64,000 nucleotides of DNA, from contig OY759981.1 in NCBI GenBank assembly GCA_963662895.1, positions 1,798,001 to 1,862,000 on the forward strand, given 5' to 3'. Source of the DNA: GWE2-42-39 sp963662895. Lineage in GTDB: Bacteria; Bacteroidota; Bacteroidia; Bacteroidales; Prolixibacteraceae. Below the pieces are notes generated by a model. That model did not search any database. It saw only the letters and a list, made by a program, of their open reading frames with translations, and was not told the DNA's origin. How positions within the stretch are numbered: position 1 is the stretch's first letter; every line of letters begins with the position of its first letter. Position numbers and translations under genes: made by a program. Below, piece after piece: positions 7,748 through 17,189 of this stretch.

Positions 7748-9532
7748 CTACTCAGCGGCAACAGGCCCTTCCGTATAAGTAAATTCGGGATTAGGCCCGT
7801 CTTTTGTACATTGAAATTTGATGGTATAATCGGTCATTGTTCCGTCATAAGCTGCAAAAGTTATAATATAATACATGTCGACACCGTCAACCTGTGTGGT
7901 TGCATCCGAAAATTTGGATGGGAGGAATACCTCACCAATTGCTTCTTGTACAGCTTCTTCCCATGTACTAAACTCGCTGGACTCAAAATATCCTGAGTTA
8001 ATCCGGAATTCACTGTAAAATGCGCTTGCCCCATAATAATCTTCAGCAGTTCCGTATGAATCGACATAGTCGGAACCAAAGTTTGTCCCTACATAATCAA
8101 CAATAAACTGGTAGTCCTCTGATACTATCGTATAATTTACGGTTGGGTCGAAAACCCAGCCGGAAGACGAGAGAGCATACTGGTCGGTTTTTTCAATCAC
8201 AATTTTCCAAGCACTGTCAGTATAGAATAGCTCATCGGCTTTTGTTACTGTTCCTGTTCCTGAAACATAGTATTTATACACAAAGATGATCGTATCATTT
8301 TTCTGTGCATACGGATATTTTAATTCTGCCAGCTTGGGGAGGTAGTCTATCGGGAGAATGGAGCTTGAAAAATTGTTGTATTTTCCGGGCTGGCCGTATT
8401 CTTCGCCCATTGCATCGTAATCGAGGCTGGTCAGATAATAAGCAGCTTCGGTTTTTTCCCATCCTGAATTATAAGTATATAATTCTTCAAGTGTAACAGG
8501 ATCGGCAATAATCGCTGATTTTGAGGTTGCTCCGGTTCCTTTTACGGCTACGTCAAATATTTCCCAGGTTGCTGCATTCGATGTAGAAGAAAGATATTTG
8601 AATCCGATATAAATTGTTTCCCCTTCGAAATTTGATAAATCAATGTCTCCTGAATTTACAGAAGTAAAATCAGATCCAGAAGGAAGGTTGGGAACGGTCA
8701 TTGTTGTCCAACTTGCAGTAGTAGGATCAGAACCATTATAATCGGTTGAAACTGCAACTATTATTTGATCCCAATTGTCATAAAGGTAGCCTATGGTTTG
8801 TGTAAAATTGAATACAGGAGAGGAATAGCCATTAAGGTCAATTTGCGGAGAAATAAGCCAGTCCTCGTTTTCATATTTTGATCCGCTGGAATATCCTGAC
8901 ATTTTTGCATATCCGTATGAGTTATATTCCCAATACTGGTCTCCTGTGACACTAACTGTCTGAAATTCTCCCAAGTCATTGGCAAATGACTGCTCAAAAA
9001 TGGTTATTACAGACTCTGATTCTTCCGGGTCTATATCCGAATATTCATAGCTCACAATGTACACATCTCCGTTTTCGGCACCGGTAACCGATGATGAAAG
9101 AATAGAAGGAAGATAATCGTCAGCTGAATTTGATGGCGAGAAGTAACCGGCTACGCCAACTGTTTCTGAAACTGAAGCATAATCATCACTGGTTAATTCG
9201 TATTCACTTGCATCAGAATAAACGCTCAAATAAGATGCTTCATTTTTGTAGTTATAAGTAACTTTCACAGTTGAGCCTTCAGTAAGTGTTGGGTATACTG
9301 CGGTTAGTAGTGACGGGATATAATCGGCAGAAGGATTATTCTCGGAGAAGTAATGATTTTCTGCAACAGCACCTTCCATTGCATCGTAATTGTCAGATGT
9401 AATAGTATATTCAATCCCTTGCTGTTTATTTGTTATTCCATTTTCATCCAGTTCATCGTAAATGTCATCCATGGGGTCGCAGGCAGAAAAAAGCAACCCG
9501 GCAATAAATAGATAAGATATTATTTTTTTCAT
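7748..9532 (-). CDS. Choice-of-anchor J-type surface lipoprotein with repeated modules
   Basis: Lipoprotein of 594 residues. It has a signal peptide with lipobox LLFSAC (Cys18) followed by DPMDD, an acidic stretch typical of lipoproteins exported to the Bacteroidota surface. A choice-of-anchor J / cleaved-adhesin-like beta-sandwich occupies about 168-332 (ENEDWLISPQIDLNG is the hallmark). Around it are related modules starting ITSDNYDAMEG (about 43-96), LTSDDYASVSE (about 112-165) and LTSLDYDAMGE (about 368-425), plus a more divergent C-terminal module from about 468. The gene starts 38 bp after the TonB-dependent receptor gene and is surely co-transcribed with it. It probably acts as that receptor's surface partner, in the position normally held by SusD. 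The substrate is unknown. Confidence 0.85.
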   Translation of the reverse strand: MKKIISYLFIAGLLFSACDPMDDIYDELDENGITNKQQGIEYTITSDNYDAMEGAVAENHYFSENNPSADYIPSLLTAVYPTLTEGSTVKVTYNYKNEASYLSVYSDASEYELTSDDYASVSETVGVAGYFSPSNSADDYLPSILSSSVTGAENGDVYIVSYEYSDIDPEESESVITIFEQSFANDLGEFQTVSVTGDQYWEYNSYGYAKMSGYSSGSKYENEDWLISPQIDLNGYSSPVFNFTQTIGYLYDNWDQIIVAVSTDYNGSDPTTASWTTMTVPNLPSGSDFTSVNSGDIDLSNFEGETIYIGFKYLSSTSNAATWEIFDVAVKGTGATSKSAIIADPVTLEELYTYNSGWEKTEAAYYLTSLDYDAMGEEYGQPGKYNNFSSSILPIDYLPKLAELKYPYAQKNDTIIFVYKYYVSGTGTVTKADELFYTDSAWKIVIEKTDQYALSSSGWVFDPTVNYTIVSEDYQFIVDYVGTNFGSDYVDSYGTAEDYYGASAFYSEFRINSGYFESSEFSTWEEAVQEAIGEVFLPSKFSDATTQVDGVDMYYIITFAAYDGTMTDYTIKFQCTKDGPNPEFTYTEGPVAAE

Positions 9533-9570
9533 GTCTTTTTATTTTTCAAGTTAAAATATAACAGGATTGC

Positions 9571-12141
9571 TTAAAATTCAACTTTCAGTCCGGTACTCCA
9601 TGTTGTACCAAATCCATAATAAACCAGCGAAGTATATTGATCATGTTTACTTCCGTCAGAAGCATCAGCAACATATTCGGTATTAAGCAGGTTGTTTACT
9701 TTTCCGTACGCTGTAGCATCCAGCCCTCCGATTTTAAATTTATACTTAAAGTTCATGTCAACAAGGCCTACATCGGGCATTTCCCATGCATCTACTTTAT
9801 CTTCAATGTTTATTCGGTTTGTCGCTTCATAATCGGCATAGTTTTTAGCAAGATAAACATAATCGATCCCGATTTTCAAATTCGGAAGGACTTCAAAATC
9901 AGCAGATAATGAAGATATTGACTGTGCAGAATTTCCAACATGTACATCGGCTATATAGGCATTATATGTACCAATAACGTTCCTTTCGTCATCATAACGG
10001 GTGAAACTAACATCATCCTGCCATACCCAGTCACCCAATGAGAACATTCCGTTCAGCGTAATTTTGGATGTTGGTTTGTAGGTTGCTTCTACTTCAACTC
10101 CCTGGTGCAGTGCATTAATCCCCGGGATAAATTCAGATCCTTCCTGCCCGATGTTTTTAACAAGCGCCTTATCTAACCAGTTCGTACGGTATAAACTTAC
10201 TTTCGCATTGAAACGCCGTGATTTATACCCGTATCCCAATTCAGTAGTAATAACCGTTTCGTGTTTTACATCTTTGATAATTTCGTTGGTATAATTCAGA
10301 AAAACGTTATTAAAGGTTGGCGACCGTTTTATATACCCGGCATTCAGGAATACATTATGATTTGCATTAATATTGTAATTGGCACCTCCTTTTACATTCC
10401 ACGGGAGAAAGCTTTTCCAATCTGATTTTTGATTTTCGGGCGTATACTGAAAATAGTCAACTCTTCTGTAGCTTTGGTTCGAAACAGCGACAGAAAGAAA
10501 TGCAGAAATTTTATCTGTAACATATTCTCCCTGCAAAAATAATCCTCCCCAGAGAACAATCCCGTCTTCATAATATTCAATTTTATCGCCTTCTTTTAAT
10601 TTTGTATCTTCTGGTTGGTTTACATTTTTATTCGCTTCCGTATCTATATAAAAGCTACCGCCCAAGAGATCGTCAATTTCTTCGTAATGTTCGCCTTTGT
10701 AATAACGTCCGTCAAAACCGATGGTCCAGTCCAGTCCTTTCCATTCTGTTGTTAATGTTGACAATAAGCCGGCCCATGAGTGATTATTTACTGAATTTCC
10801 GATAATGGCCTGTGAACCGTTTACCGAGTTTGCATTTTCTTCAGCGGCTGCCTCGAAATCCAGTAAGCCGAGAGCTGTTCGTTTGGTTATCTTGTAATCT
10901 TCACCTGTTGTGTAGTTTGCTCCAAGCCAGTTTTTCTTTTCGCCTTCAATAATACGGCTTCCTCCTCTTCCTATTGAAGCATATAGTACATTGGTTAGTA
11001 ATGTCTTCGAATTGATATTCCAGTAGTGGTTTAACGAAGCCTGTGGTTTATGATAGTAGTTATAGCCATATGACCCGCCATAGGGTTTGCCTTCCCTGAT
11101 GCCATAGTCTGAGTTAGCCCTGGTTTCATACTTTTGATTTCTGTACCATTCGATCGTGTGTTGATTATTTCTGTTATTATGGGTTTGAGGTGCCCCGAAC
11201 ACAGTAAACGAAAGCCGGTGCTGGTCGTTTATTAATTTTGAAACATTGGCAAAATAACTATACCCGTCGAATTGTAATCCCCGGATATACCCGTCGCCAT
11301 AAGTATGAACTCCGGAAAGGGTCACTGCCCAGCCATTGTCCATTAATCCTGTTGATACGGTAAACGATTGTTTCCGGTATCCCGAGTTACCCATACCGGT
11401 ATAAAAACTTCCTCCTTTCTCGGCATCTGTCGACTTGGTAATCACGTTGATGGTTCCCCCTACAGAAGAAAGTCCCAGTTTCGATGCCCCTAAACCTCGC
11501 TGAACCTGTATAGTCTGTGTTACATCGGAAAGCCCGGCCCAGTTTGACCAATATACTTTAGAGTTCTCCATACCGTTGACCGGTATTCCATTGATCAGGA
11601 CACCAACATTATAAGTGTCGAATCCTCTGACCCTGACTTGTGCATCCCCAAAACCCCCGTTATCTTTTGTCGCATAAATGGATGGGGTCGTTTTTAATAT
11701 TTCGGGGAATTCCTGCGAGCCCAGCTTCTCTGCTATCATAAGAGGTTCAATCGTTGACAGGGATACAGGTGTTTTCCGGTCCCTGGCAAAAGATGCAGTT
11801 ATCAACACTTCTTCCAACCCAACAATACTCGATTCCATTTTGATTATGCCAAGGTCAAGAGGTTGTCCATCGCTTACTGTTATTTCCCGGGTTTTATCAA
11901 TATACCCGATGAATGAAAAACTGAGTACCTGCTTTCCTTCCGGAACCTCTAAGGTAAAACTCCCGTCCAGATTGGTTGATACTCCAATGGTCGTTCCCTG
12001 TATCGAAACTGCTGCTCCAATCAGAGATTCGTTCGTCCCGGAATCAATGATTCTCCCGGTAACTTTTCCTTTCCCGAAGGAATTAAGGGCAATCAAAAGA
12101 ATCAGAGCCCCTGGTAAAAATTTGTTAAATACTTTTTTCAT
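9571..12141 (-). CDS. TonB-dependent receptor with carboxypeptidase-regulatory-like N-terminus
   Basis: Outer-membrane receptor of 856 residues: signal peptide (1-23), CarboxypepD_reg-like domain (about 25-112, VTGRIIDSGTNESLIGAAVS), plug domain (about 120-245, VRVRGFDTYNVGVLINGIPV) and a 22-strand barrel ending in WSTGLKVEF with the usual aromatic C-terminal residue. It has no STN domain, so it is unlikely to signal through FecR. It is shorter than SusC (about 1000 residues) and has no SusD neighbour. Its co-transcribed partner is the modular choice-of-anchor J lipoprotein 38 bp downstream. The substrate is not evident. Confidence 0.93.
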   Translation of the reverse strand: MKKVFNKFLPGALILLIALNSFGKGKVTGRIIDSGTNESLIGAAVSIQGTTIGVSTNLDGSFTLEVPEGKQVLSFSFIGYIDKTREITVSDGQPLDLGIIKMESSIVGLEEVLITASFARDRKTPVSLSTIEPLMIAEKLGSQEFPEILKTTPSIYATKDNGGFGDAQVRVRGFDTYNVGVLINGIPVNGMENSKVYWSNWAGLSDVTQTIQVQRGLGASKLGLSSVGGTINVITKSTDAEKGGSFYTGMGNSGYRKQSFTVSTGLMDNGWAVTLSGVHTYGDGYIRGLQFDGYSYFANVSKLINDQHRLSFTVFGAPQTHNNRNNQHTIEWYRNQKYETRANSDYGIREGKPYGGSYGYNYYHKPQASLNHYWNINSKTLLTNVLYASIGRGGSRIIEGEKKNWLGANYTTGEDYKITKRTALGLLDFEAAAEENANSVNGSQAIIGNSVNNHSWAGLLSTLTTEWKGLDWTIGFDGRYYKGEHYEEIDDLLGGSFYIDTEANKNVNQPEDTKLKEGDKIEYYEDGIVLWGGLFLQGEYVTDKISAFLSVAVSNQSYRRVDYFQYTPENQKSDWKSFLPWNVKGGANYNINANHNVFLNAGYIKRSPTFNNVFLNYTNEIIKDVKHETVITTELGYGYKSRRFNAKVSLYRTNWLDKALVKNIGQEGSEFIPGINALHQGVEVEATYKPTSKITLNGMFSLGDWVWQDDVSFTRYDDERNVIGTYNAYIADVHVGNSAQSISSLSADFEVLPNLKIGIDYVYLAKNYADYEATNRINIEDKVDAWEMPDVGLVDMNFKYKFKIGGLDATAYGKVNNLLNTEYVADASDGSKHDQYTSLVYYGFGTTWSTGLKVEF

Positions 12142-12279
12142 AGAATAAATTGTTTATAAAGCTGTAAGACTTGTATTCAAGTTATGAAATTTTAAAAGGA
12201 GAAATGCAATTATTTTTTTAATATTAATTAACAAGCTGTTTATAACCTGCTCATTTATAACCAACAACTAATATATAAT

Positions 12280-12287
12280 CAAACCTA
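12280..12287 (-). promoter_or_regulatory. Candidate -7 promoter for the receptor/lipoprotein operon
   Basis: On the minus strand the octamer reads TAGGTTTG, matching TAnnTTTG. The -33 region is poor. The distance to the start codon is about 140 nt, which would leave a long leader. Confidence 0.45.
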
Positions 12288-12413
12288 GGTGGTATTTCGT
12301 AACTAAATTTTACGGAATCATTATCTTATCCTTGTTTTACGGATATGTTTGTTAAATAAAGGTGAATGGCTTCGAAAGAATAATGTGTTATGAAAAATAT
12401 AGAGAGACATAAC

Positions 12414-12453
12414 AAAAAAAAGGCCTCAACTTCCTGGTTGAGGCCTTTTTTTT
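12414..12453. terminator. Strong bidirectional Rho-independent terminator
   Basis: The stem GGCCTCAAC / GTTGAGGCC with loop TTCCTG is flanked by an A-tract on the left and a T-tract on the right, so both strands end in a U-run. It ends the sdhCAB transcript on the minus strand and insulates it from the receptor operon. Confidence 0.9.
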
Positions 12454-12471
12454 TATGATTTTGCCTGAATC

Positions 12472-13227
12472 TTATTCTGAAAATCTTGATTTCAGGTATT
12501 CGCGGTTCAGGCGTGCAATATTCGAAATAGAGACATTTTTCGGACATTCTACTTCGCAGGCGCCGGTATTGGTACAACCGCCAAAGCCCAGTTCGTCCAT
12601 TTTGGTAATCATTGCTTTGGCACGGCGGGCAGCTTCCACTTTGCCTTGTGGCAATAATGCCAACTGGCTGACTTTTGCTGAAACAAACAGCATAGCCGAC
12701 GAGTTTTTACAGGCTGCAACACAAGCCCCGCAACCAATACATGAAGCAGCATCCATTGCTTCGTCTGCCTTTGCTTTTGGGATCGGGATAGCGTTGGCAT
12801 CCGGTACACCACCTGTCGATACTGAAACGTAACCTCCCGCAGCAATGATTTTATCGAATGCCAACCGGTCGACCATCAGGTCTTTGATGATGGGGAAAGC
12901 AGCAGCACGCCAGGGTTCGATGGTTACTGTTTCACCATCTTTGAATTTACGCATGTGTAACTGGCAGGTCGTTACATCATCATCCGGTCCGTGCGGACGG
13001 CCATTGATGTATAACGAACACATTCCGCAGATACCTTCGCGGCAGTCGTGGTCGAATGCAATTGGTTCTTTATTTTCGCTGATTAATTGCTCGTTCAGAA
13101 TGTCCATCATTTCAAGAAATGAGCTGTCTGTCGAGATGTTGCTTACTTTGTAGGTTTCGAAACGGCCTTTCTCTTTGGGACCGTTCTGACGCCAAACCTT
13201 AAGCGTGAGATTTATTGTTTTTTCCAT
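12472..13227 (-). CDS. sdhB: Succinate dehydrogenase/fumarate reductase iron-sulfur subunit
   Basis: Iron-sulfur subunit (251 residues) that carries electrons between the flavoprotein and the membrane cytochrome. The [2Fe-2S] ferredoxin domain is N-terminal (CREGICGMCSLYING). The C-terminal half binds the [4Fe-4S] cluster (CIGCGACVAACKN) and the [3Fe-4S] cluster (GGCTNTGACEVECPKN). Length and motifs are those of the Bacteroidota enzyme, which works as fumarate reductase in anaerobes and as succinate dehydrogenase in aerobes. The sequence alone does not decide the direction. It is the last gene of sdhC-sdhA-sdhB, 24 bp after sdhA, and is followed by a strong terminator. Confidence 0.97.
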   Translation of the reverse strand: MEKTINLTLKVWRQNGPKEKGRFETYKVSNISTDSSFLEMMDILNEQLISENKEPIAFDHDCREGICGMCSLYINGRPHGPDDDVTTCQLHMRKFKDGETVTIEPWRAAAFPIIKDLMVDRLAFDKIIAAGGYVSVSTGGVPDANAIPIPKAKADEAMDAASCIGCGACVAACKNSSAMLFVSAKVSQLALLPQGKVEAARRAKAMITKMDELGFGGCTNTGACEVECPKNVSISNIARLNREYLKSRFSE

Positions 13228-13251
13228 GATTGATCTCCTTTTAAAAAGCCA

Positions 13252-15192
13252 TTACTTGTAATTACGTTGAACCATTTTTACACTTTCGTAAACCAGTTCT
13301 TCTTTATGAAGTTCAGGTTTCGAATCTTCTCCCTTGTATTCCCAGCAGGAGACATAAGCGAATTTGTCATCCTGGCGAAGTGCCTCTCCTTCTTCAGTCT
13401 GGAATTCCTCACGGAAGTGTCCGCCACAACTTTCTTCACGGTTCAGTCCGTCAAGTGCCATCAGGTACCCGATTTCGATAAAATCGGCCAGACGGCTGGC
13501 TTTTTCCAGTTCCACGTTCATTCCTTTTGTATCGCCCGGGATACGAACATTACTCCAGAATTCTTTTTTTATGGCAACAATTTTTTCGAGAGCTGTTTCC
13601 ATGCCTGCTTTGTTACGCCCCATACCAACGAATTCCCACATGATCAGGCCAAGTTCCTTGTGGATACTGTCCACAGAACGTTTTCCTTTAATGCTCATCA
13701 GCTTTTCGAAGCGGGCTTTAACGGCCTTTTCTGCTTCAACAAATTCAGGTTCGTTTGTTGTCATTCGCGGAGTGCGAATTTCATCAGCCAAATAATTCTG
13801 AATAGTATATGGAAGAACGAAATATCCGTCAGCCAATCCCTGCATCAATGCGGAAGCTCCTAAACGGTTGGCTCCGTGATCGGAGAAGTTGGCTTCACCG
13901 GCAGCAAACAACCCGGGAATATTTGTCTGTAATTCGTAGTCAACCCAAAGGCCTCCCATGGTATAGTGGATTGCCGGGAAAATCATCATCGGCGTTTCGT
14001 ATGGATTTTCATCCACAATTTTTTCATACATCTGGAAAAGGTTACCATAGCGTGCTTCGATCACATCCTTACCCAGGCGTTCGATGGCCGATTTAAAATC
14101 AAGGTAAACAGCTAATCCGGTTGCATTCACACCGAACCCTGCATCGCAACGTTCTTTGGCAGCGCGCGAAGCAACGTCACGCGGAACCAGGTTCCCGAAA
14201 GCCGGATAACGGCGTTCCAGGTAATAGTCACGATCTTCTTCTGCTATTTCAGTTGGTTTCAGTTTGCCGGCACGGATAGCTTCAGCATCTTCTTTTTTCT
14301 TCGGAACCCAGATACGGCCATCGTTACGAAGCGATTCCGACATCAGGGTCAGCTTACTCTGAAATTCACCGTGAACCGGGATACAGGTTGGGTGGATCTG
14401 TGCCATACACGGGTTGGCGAACATCGCTCCTTTATGGTAAGCTTTAACGGCAGCCGAGCCATTCGATCCCATTGCATTGGTTGATAGGAAGAAGGTGTTA
14501 CCATAGCCACCGGTACCCAAAATGACTGCATGTCCGAAATGACGTTTCAGTTCGCCGGTAACCAGATCGCGGGTGATGATACCGCGGGCTTTCCCGTCAA
14601 CAATGACGATGTCAACCAATTCGGTGCGAGTGTGAAGATCAACAGTTCCGGCATGTACCTGGCGCATTAAAGCCTGATAGGCGCCCAGCAACAATTGCTG
14701 TCCGGTCTGGCCTTTGGCATAGAACGTACGGCTTACCTGGGCACCCCCGAAAGAGCGGTTGTCGAGATAGCCGCCATATTCGCGGGCAAACGGGACACCT
14801 TGTGCCACGCATTGATCGATAATGTTGTTACTTACTTCAGCCAGCCGGTAAACATTGGCTTCGCGGGAACGGTAGTCGCCCCCCTTAATAGTATCGTAGA
14901 ACAAACGGAAAACCGAGTCACCGTCGTTCGGATAGTTTTTTGCAGCATTGATGCCCCCCTGTGCAGCAATGGAGTGTGCACGGCGGGGTGAATCCTGTAT
15001 CGCAAAACATTTTACCTTGAAACCCATTTCGCCAAGAGAAGCAGCAGCCGAAGCCCCTGCCAGTCCGGTCCCAACAATAATCACATCGAGTTTACGTTTG
15101 TTGGCCGGGTTCACCAGTTTCTGATGATCTTTATAATTTGTCCATTTCAGGGTTAATGGCCCTTCGGGTATTTTTGAATTTAACATGCTCAT
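13252..15192 (-). CDS. sdhA: Succinate dehydrogenase/fumarate reductase flavoprotein subunit
   Basis: Catalytic FAD subunit (646 residues) that interconverts succinate and fumarate. It shows the Rossmann FAD motif VGTGLAGASAAASLGEMG (about 40-57), the covalent-flavin histidine region HSIAAQGGINAAKNY, the substrate-site HPT segment (QIHPTCIPVHGEFQ), the capping-domain arginine regions and the C-terminal ANRLGASALMQGLADG FAD-binding end. Length is normal for the Bacteroidota non-classical (type B-like) enzyme. Two near ATGs (15192 and 15186) are possible starts. It lies 18 bp after sdhC and 24 bp before sdhB. Confidence 0.98.
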   Translation of the reverse strand: MSMLNSKIPEGPLTLKWTNYKDHQKLVNPANKRKLDVIIVGTGLAGASAAASLGEMGFKVKCFAIQDSPRRAHSIAAQGGINAAKNYPNDGDSVFRLFYDTIKGGDYRSREANVYRLAEVSNNIIDQCVAQGVPFAREYGGYLDNRSFGGAQVSRTFYAKGQTGQQLLLGAYQALMRQVHAGTVDLHTRTELVDIVIVDGKARGIITRDLVTGELKRHFGHAVILGTGGYGNTFFLSTNAMGSNGSAAVKAYHKGAMFANPCMAQIHPTCIPVHGEFQSKLTLMSESLRNDGRIWVPKKKEDAEAIRAGKLKPTEIAEEDRDYYLERRYPAFGNLVPRDVASRAAKERCDAGFGVNATGLAVYLDFKSAIERLGKDVIEARYGNLFQMYEKIVDENPYETPMMIFPAIHYTMGGLWVDYELQTNIPGLFAAGEANFSDHGANRLGASALMQGLADGYFVLPYTIQNYLADEIRTPRMTTNEPEFVEAEKAVKARFEKLMSIKGKRSVDSIHKELGLIMWEFVGMGRNKAGMETALEKIVAIKKEFWSNVRIPGDTKGMNVELEKASRLADFIEIGYLMALDGLNREESCGGHFREEFQTEEGEALRQDDKFAYVSCWEYKGEDSKPELHKEELVYESVKMVQRNYK

Positions 15193-15210
15193 AATTCAAT
15201 TTCTTTTCGA

Positions 15211-15891
15211 TTAAAATTTAATCAGGAAATACAACGGAATGATTGAGAAGCCAGCAGCAACGATAATTGCATAGATTTTGGCAATAACCTGCAACCGTTT
15301 GAGCCAAATCTTGTTTGAAAAACCAACGGTATGAAAAGCTGACCAGAACCCGTGTGCAAGGTGAAAACCCAGCAGAAGGGCACCAATAATATACGCTATG
15401 TTGTATATAATACTGCTTTTAAACAAACTGGCAACAAGATTGTAGGTATCTTCCATCTCAACACCACCAACAATTACTTTTCCCATTGAATGAGGTTCAA
15501 ACTTAATTACATAGAAAAAGTTGATAATGTGCATAACAAGGAAAACAAAAATCAATGCCCCTAGTATCAGCATGTTGCGCGAAGCCCAGGAGCTGGAATA
15601 CGATTTCTGGGAAACGGCGTAACCCACAGGACGTGCTCTCAGGTTCTGGATACTGACAATAAGTGACCAGATAATATGCACGATAAAACCTAAACCTAAA
15701 ATTGGTTCCATGATTTTTATAGCCGGATTGGTAGCCATAAAATTTGCGCCCAGGTTGAAAAGTTCACCACTATCATCAAAAACCAGTAAAAGGTTGAGCA
15801 GGAGGTGAACCAGGATGAATACCATCAGGAATAATCCAGTGATACTCATCAAAAATTTTCTTCCAATTGAGGCAGTCAGAAAATTGCTCAT
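15211..15891 (-). CDS. sdhC: Succinate dehydrogenase/fumarate reductase cytochrome b subunit
   Basis: Membrane anchor (226 residues) with five predicted helices and conserved histidines (IHIIWSL, VHLLLN, VMHIINFF, GFHLAHGFWSAF, AFHTVG) that can ligate two b hemes and form the menaquinone site. It matches the single-subunit cytochrome b of type B complexes, so no sdhD is expected. It is the first gene of the operon, directly behind a near-consensus promoter. Confidence 0.95.
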   Translation of the reverse strand: MSNFLTASIGRKFLMSITGLFLMVFILVHLLLNLLLVFDDSGELFNLGANFMATNPAIKIMEPILGLGFIVHIIWSLIVSIQNLRARPVGYAVSQKSYSSSWASRNMLILGALIFVFLVMHIINFFYVIKFEPHSMGKVIVGGVEMEDTYNLVASLFKSSIIYNIAYIIGALLLGFHLAHGFWSAFHTVGFSNKIWLKRLQVIAKIYAIIVAAGFSIIPLYFLIKF

Positions 15892-15939
15892 AGATATTCA
15901 GTTTTTATTTATTGTTAATAATATCCGAAAAAAGTTGTA

Positions 15940-15971
15940 CAAATGTAGACGAACCATTTACACTTGCCAAA
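15940..15971 (-). promoter_or_regulatory. Near-consensus Bacteroidota promoter of sdhCAB
   Basis: On the minus strand TTTG (15968-15971) is followed after 20 nt by TACATTTG (15940-15947). This matches the -33 TTTG / -7 TAnnTTTG architecture of the Bacteroidota housekeeping sigma factor. The -7 box lies 48 bp before the sdhC ATG. It is one of the clearest promoters in the window. Confidence 0.85.
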
Positions 15972-16069
15972 AATGACGTTCGAAATTAACTAATTTATAT
16001 TCGTTCCGAATTTCATGAAAGATAAATTTCTGACTACTTAACCAAAAAATTAGAATAGAGAAAGAAAAG

Positions 16070-17182
16070 TTATGGATTCCACCTCCCCGGAATTTTTTCC
16101 CCACAGTTTTTGCAGGCCCCGTTTTCTATGTTATTCTGAAGGATGGAATACCCTCTTCGTTCGATCACGATCTTTCCACATTTGGGACAAACGGTATTTT
16201 GGCCATTGAGGCCGGGAACATTGCCCACGTAAACATATTTCAGACCTTCTTCTTTGGCAATATCGCGGGCCCGGGTGAGGATGCCCACCGGTGTTGCCTG
16301 AAGCTGCGTGAGCTTGTATGCAGGATAAAAACGGCTAAAATGTAACGGGTGTTCGGCAAACCCGTTTTCGGCCAGCCAGTTACACATTCGCCGGATCATG
16401 TCAAAATCGTCAGTCCAGCCGGGAACCACCAGATTGGTTATTTCGAGCCAGACCCCCTCCCTGGCGATTATTTTCAGTGTGTTCAATACAGGTTGCAGGG
16501 AGCCGGCATTCAGACGCAGGTAAATATCGTTGCTGAACGATTTCAAATCAACATTTGCGGCATCGATGTATTTACAGAAATTACGCAAGGGTTCTTCGTT
16601 GATGTAGCCGGCCGTAACCAGCACATTCTTTATTCCTTCCTCCCTGGCCAGCTTTGCTGAGTCGAACGTATATTCGTAAAACGAGATGGGTTCGGAATAG
16701 GTATATGCAATGGATTTGCATTCGCCGGAAATGGCCCTGGCAACCAGTTTGTCGGGCATCAGGTCGTAGTTACGCGTTTCGCGCGGGTTTTTCTGCGAAA
16801 TGTCCCAGTTCTGGCAATTCAGGCAGGCCAGGTTACAACCAGCCGTGGCAATGGAAAATGCCTTCGAGCCGGGAAGGAAATGGTTCAGTGGTTTTTTCTC
16901 AATCGGGTCGATATGCACTGCACAAGGATTTCCGTAGGCAATAGAATACAGCTTGCCCTCATGGTTTACCCGGTTACGACAGTCGCCCGTCTCGCCTTCC
17001 TTAATCACACATTCGTTGGGGCAAATCAGGCATTTGGTTCCCCGTGGCGTAGGCGACCAGTAATAAGCTTCCTTACTCCATTTCCATAATTTTTCACCGG
17101 ATGCATTCATGGCCATCGAAGGTGAACAAACGAACGCCCCGGTTGCCAAAAGGCTTTGTCTCAAAAATTCACGTTTGTTCAT
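16070..17182 (-). CDS. amrS: AmmeMemoRadiSam-type radical SAM protein
   Basis: Radical SAM enzyme of 370 residues. The [4Fe-4S]/SAM motif CxxxCxxC is CNLACLNC (Cys116, Cys120, Cys123). Four further cysteines precede it (CLICPNEC, then GDC, residues 51-68), and a rubredoxin-like CPKC...CKNC knuckle ends the protein. The family (AmrS, PflA-like) is named for its frequent neighbours AMMECR1 and Memo. Its biological reaction is not firmly established. Here neither partner is in the window, and the gene lies 7 bp after the spermidine-synthase-like membrane protein, so the two form an operon. The N-terminus MNKREFLRQSLLATGAF looks like an export signal, which is odd for a radical SAM enzyme. Confidence 0.9.
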   Translation of the reverse strand: MNKREFLRQSLLATGAFVCSPSMAMNASGEKLWKWSKEAYYWSPTPRGTKCLICPNECVIKEGETGDCRNRVNHEGKLYSIAYGNPCAVHIDPIEKKPLNHFLPGSKAFSIATAGCNLACLNCQNWDISQKNPRETRNYDLMPDKLVARAISGECKSIAYTYSEPISFYEYTFDSAKLAREEGIKNVLVTAGYINEEPLRNFCKYIDAANVDLKSFSNDIYLRLNAGSLQPVLNTLKIIAREGVWLEITNLVVPGWTDDFDMIRRMCNWLAENGFAEHPLHFSRFYPAYKLTQLQATPVGILTRARDIAKEEGLKYVYVGNVPGLNGQNTVCPKCGKIVIERRGYSILQNNIENGACKNCGEKIPGRWNP

Positions 17183-17189
17183 ATCCGGA

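Larger units (their letters stand above)
12142..12471. other. Intergenic region upstream of the TonB receptor gene, downstream of sdhB
   Basis: This 330-bp gap holds the sdhB terminator at 12414-12453 and a TAGGTTTG -7 candidate for the receptor gene at 12280-12287. It has an AT-rich leader of about 140 nt before the receptor start. I see no small gene in it. Confidence 0.6.
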
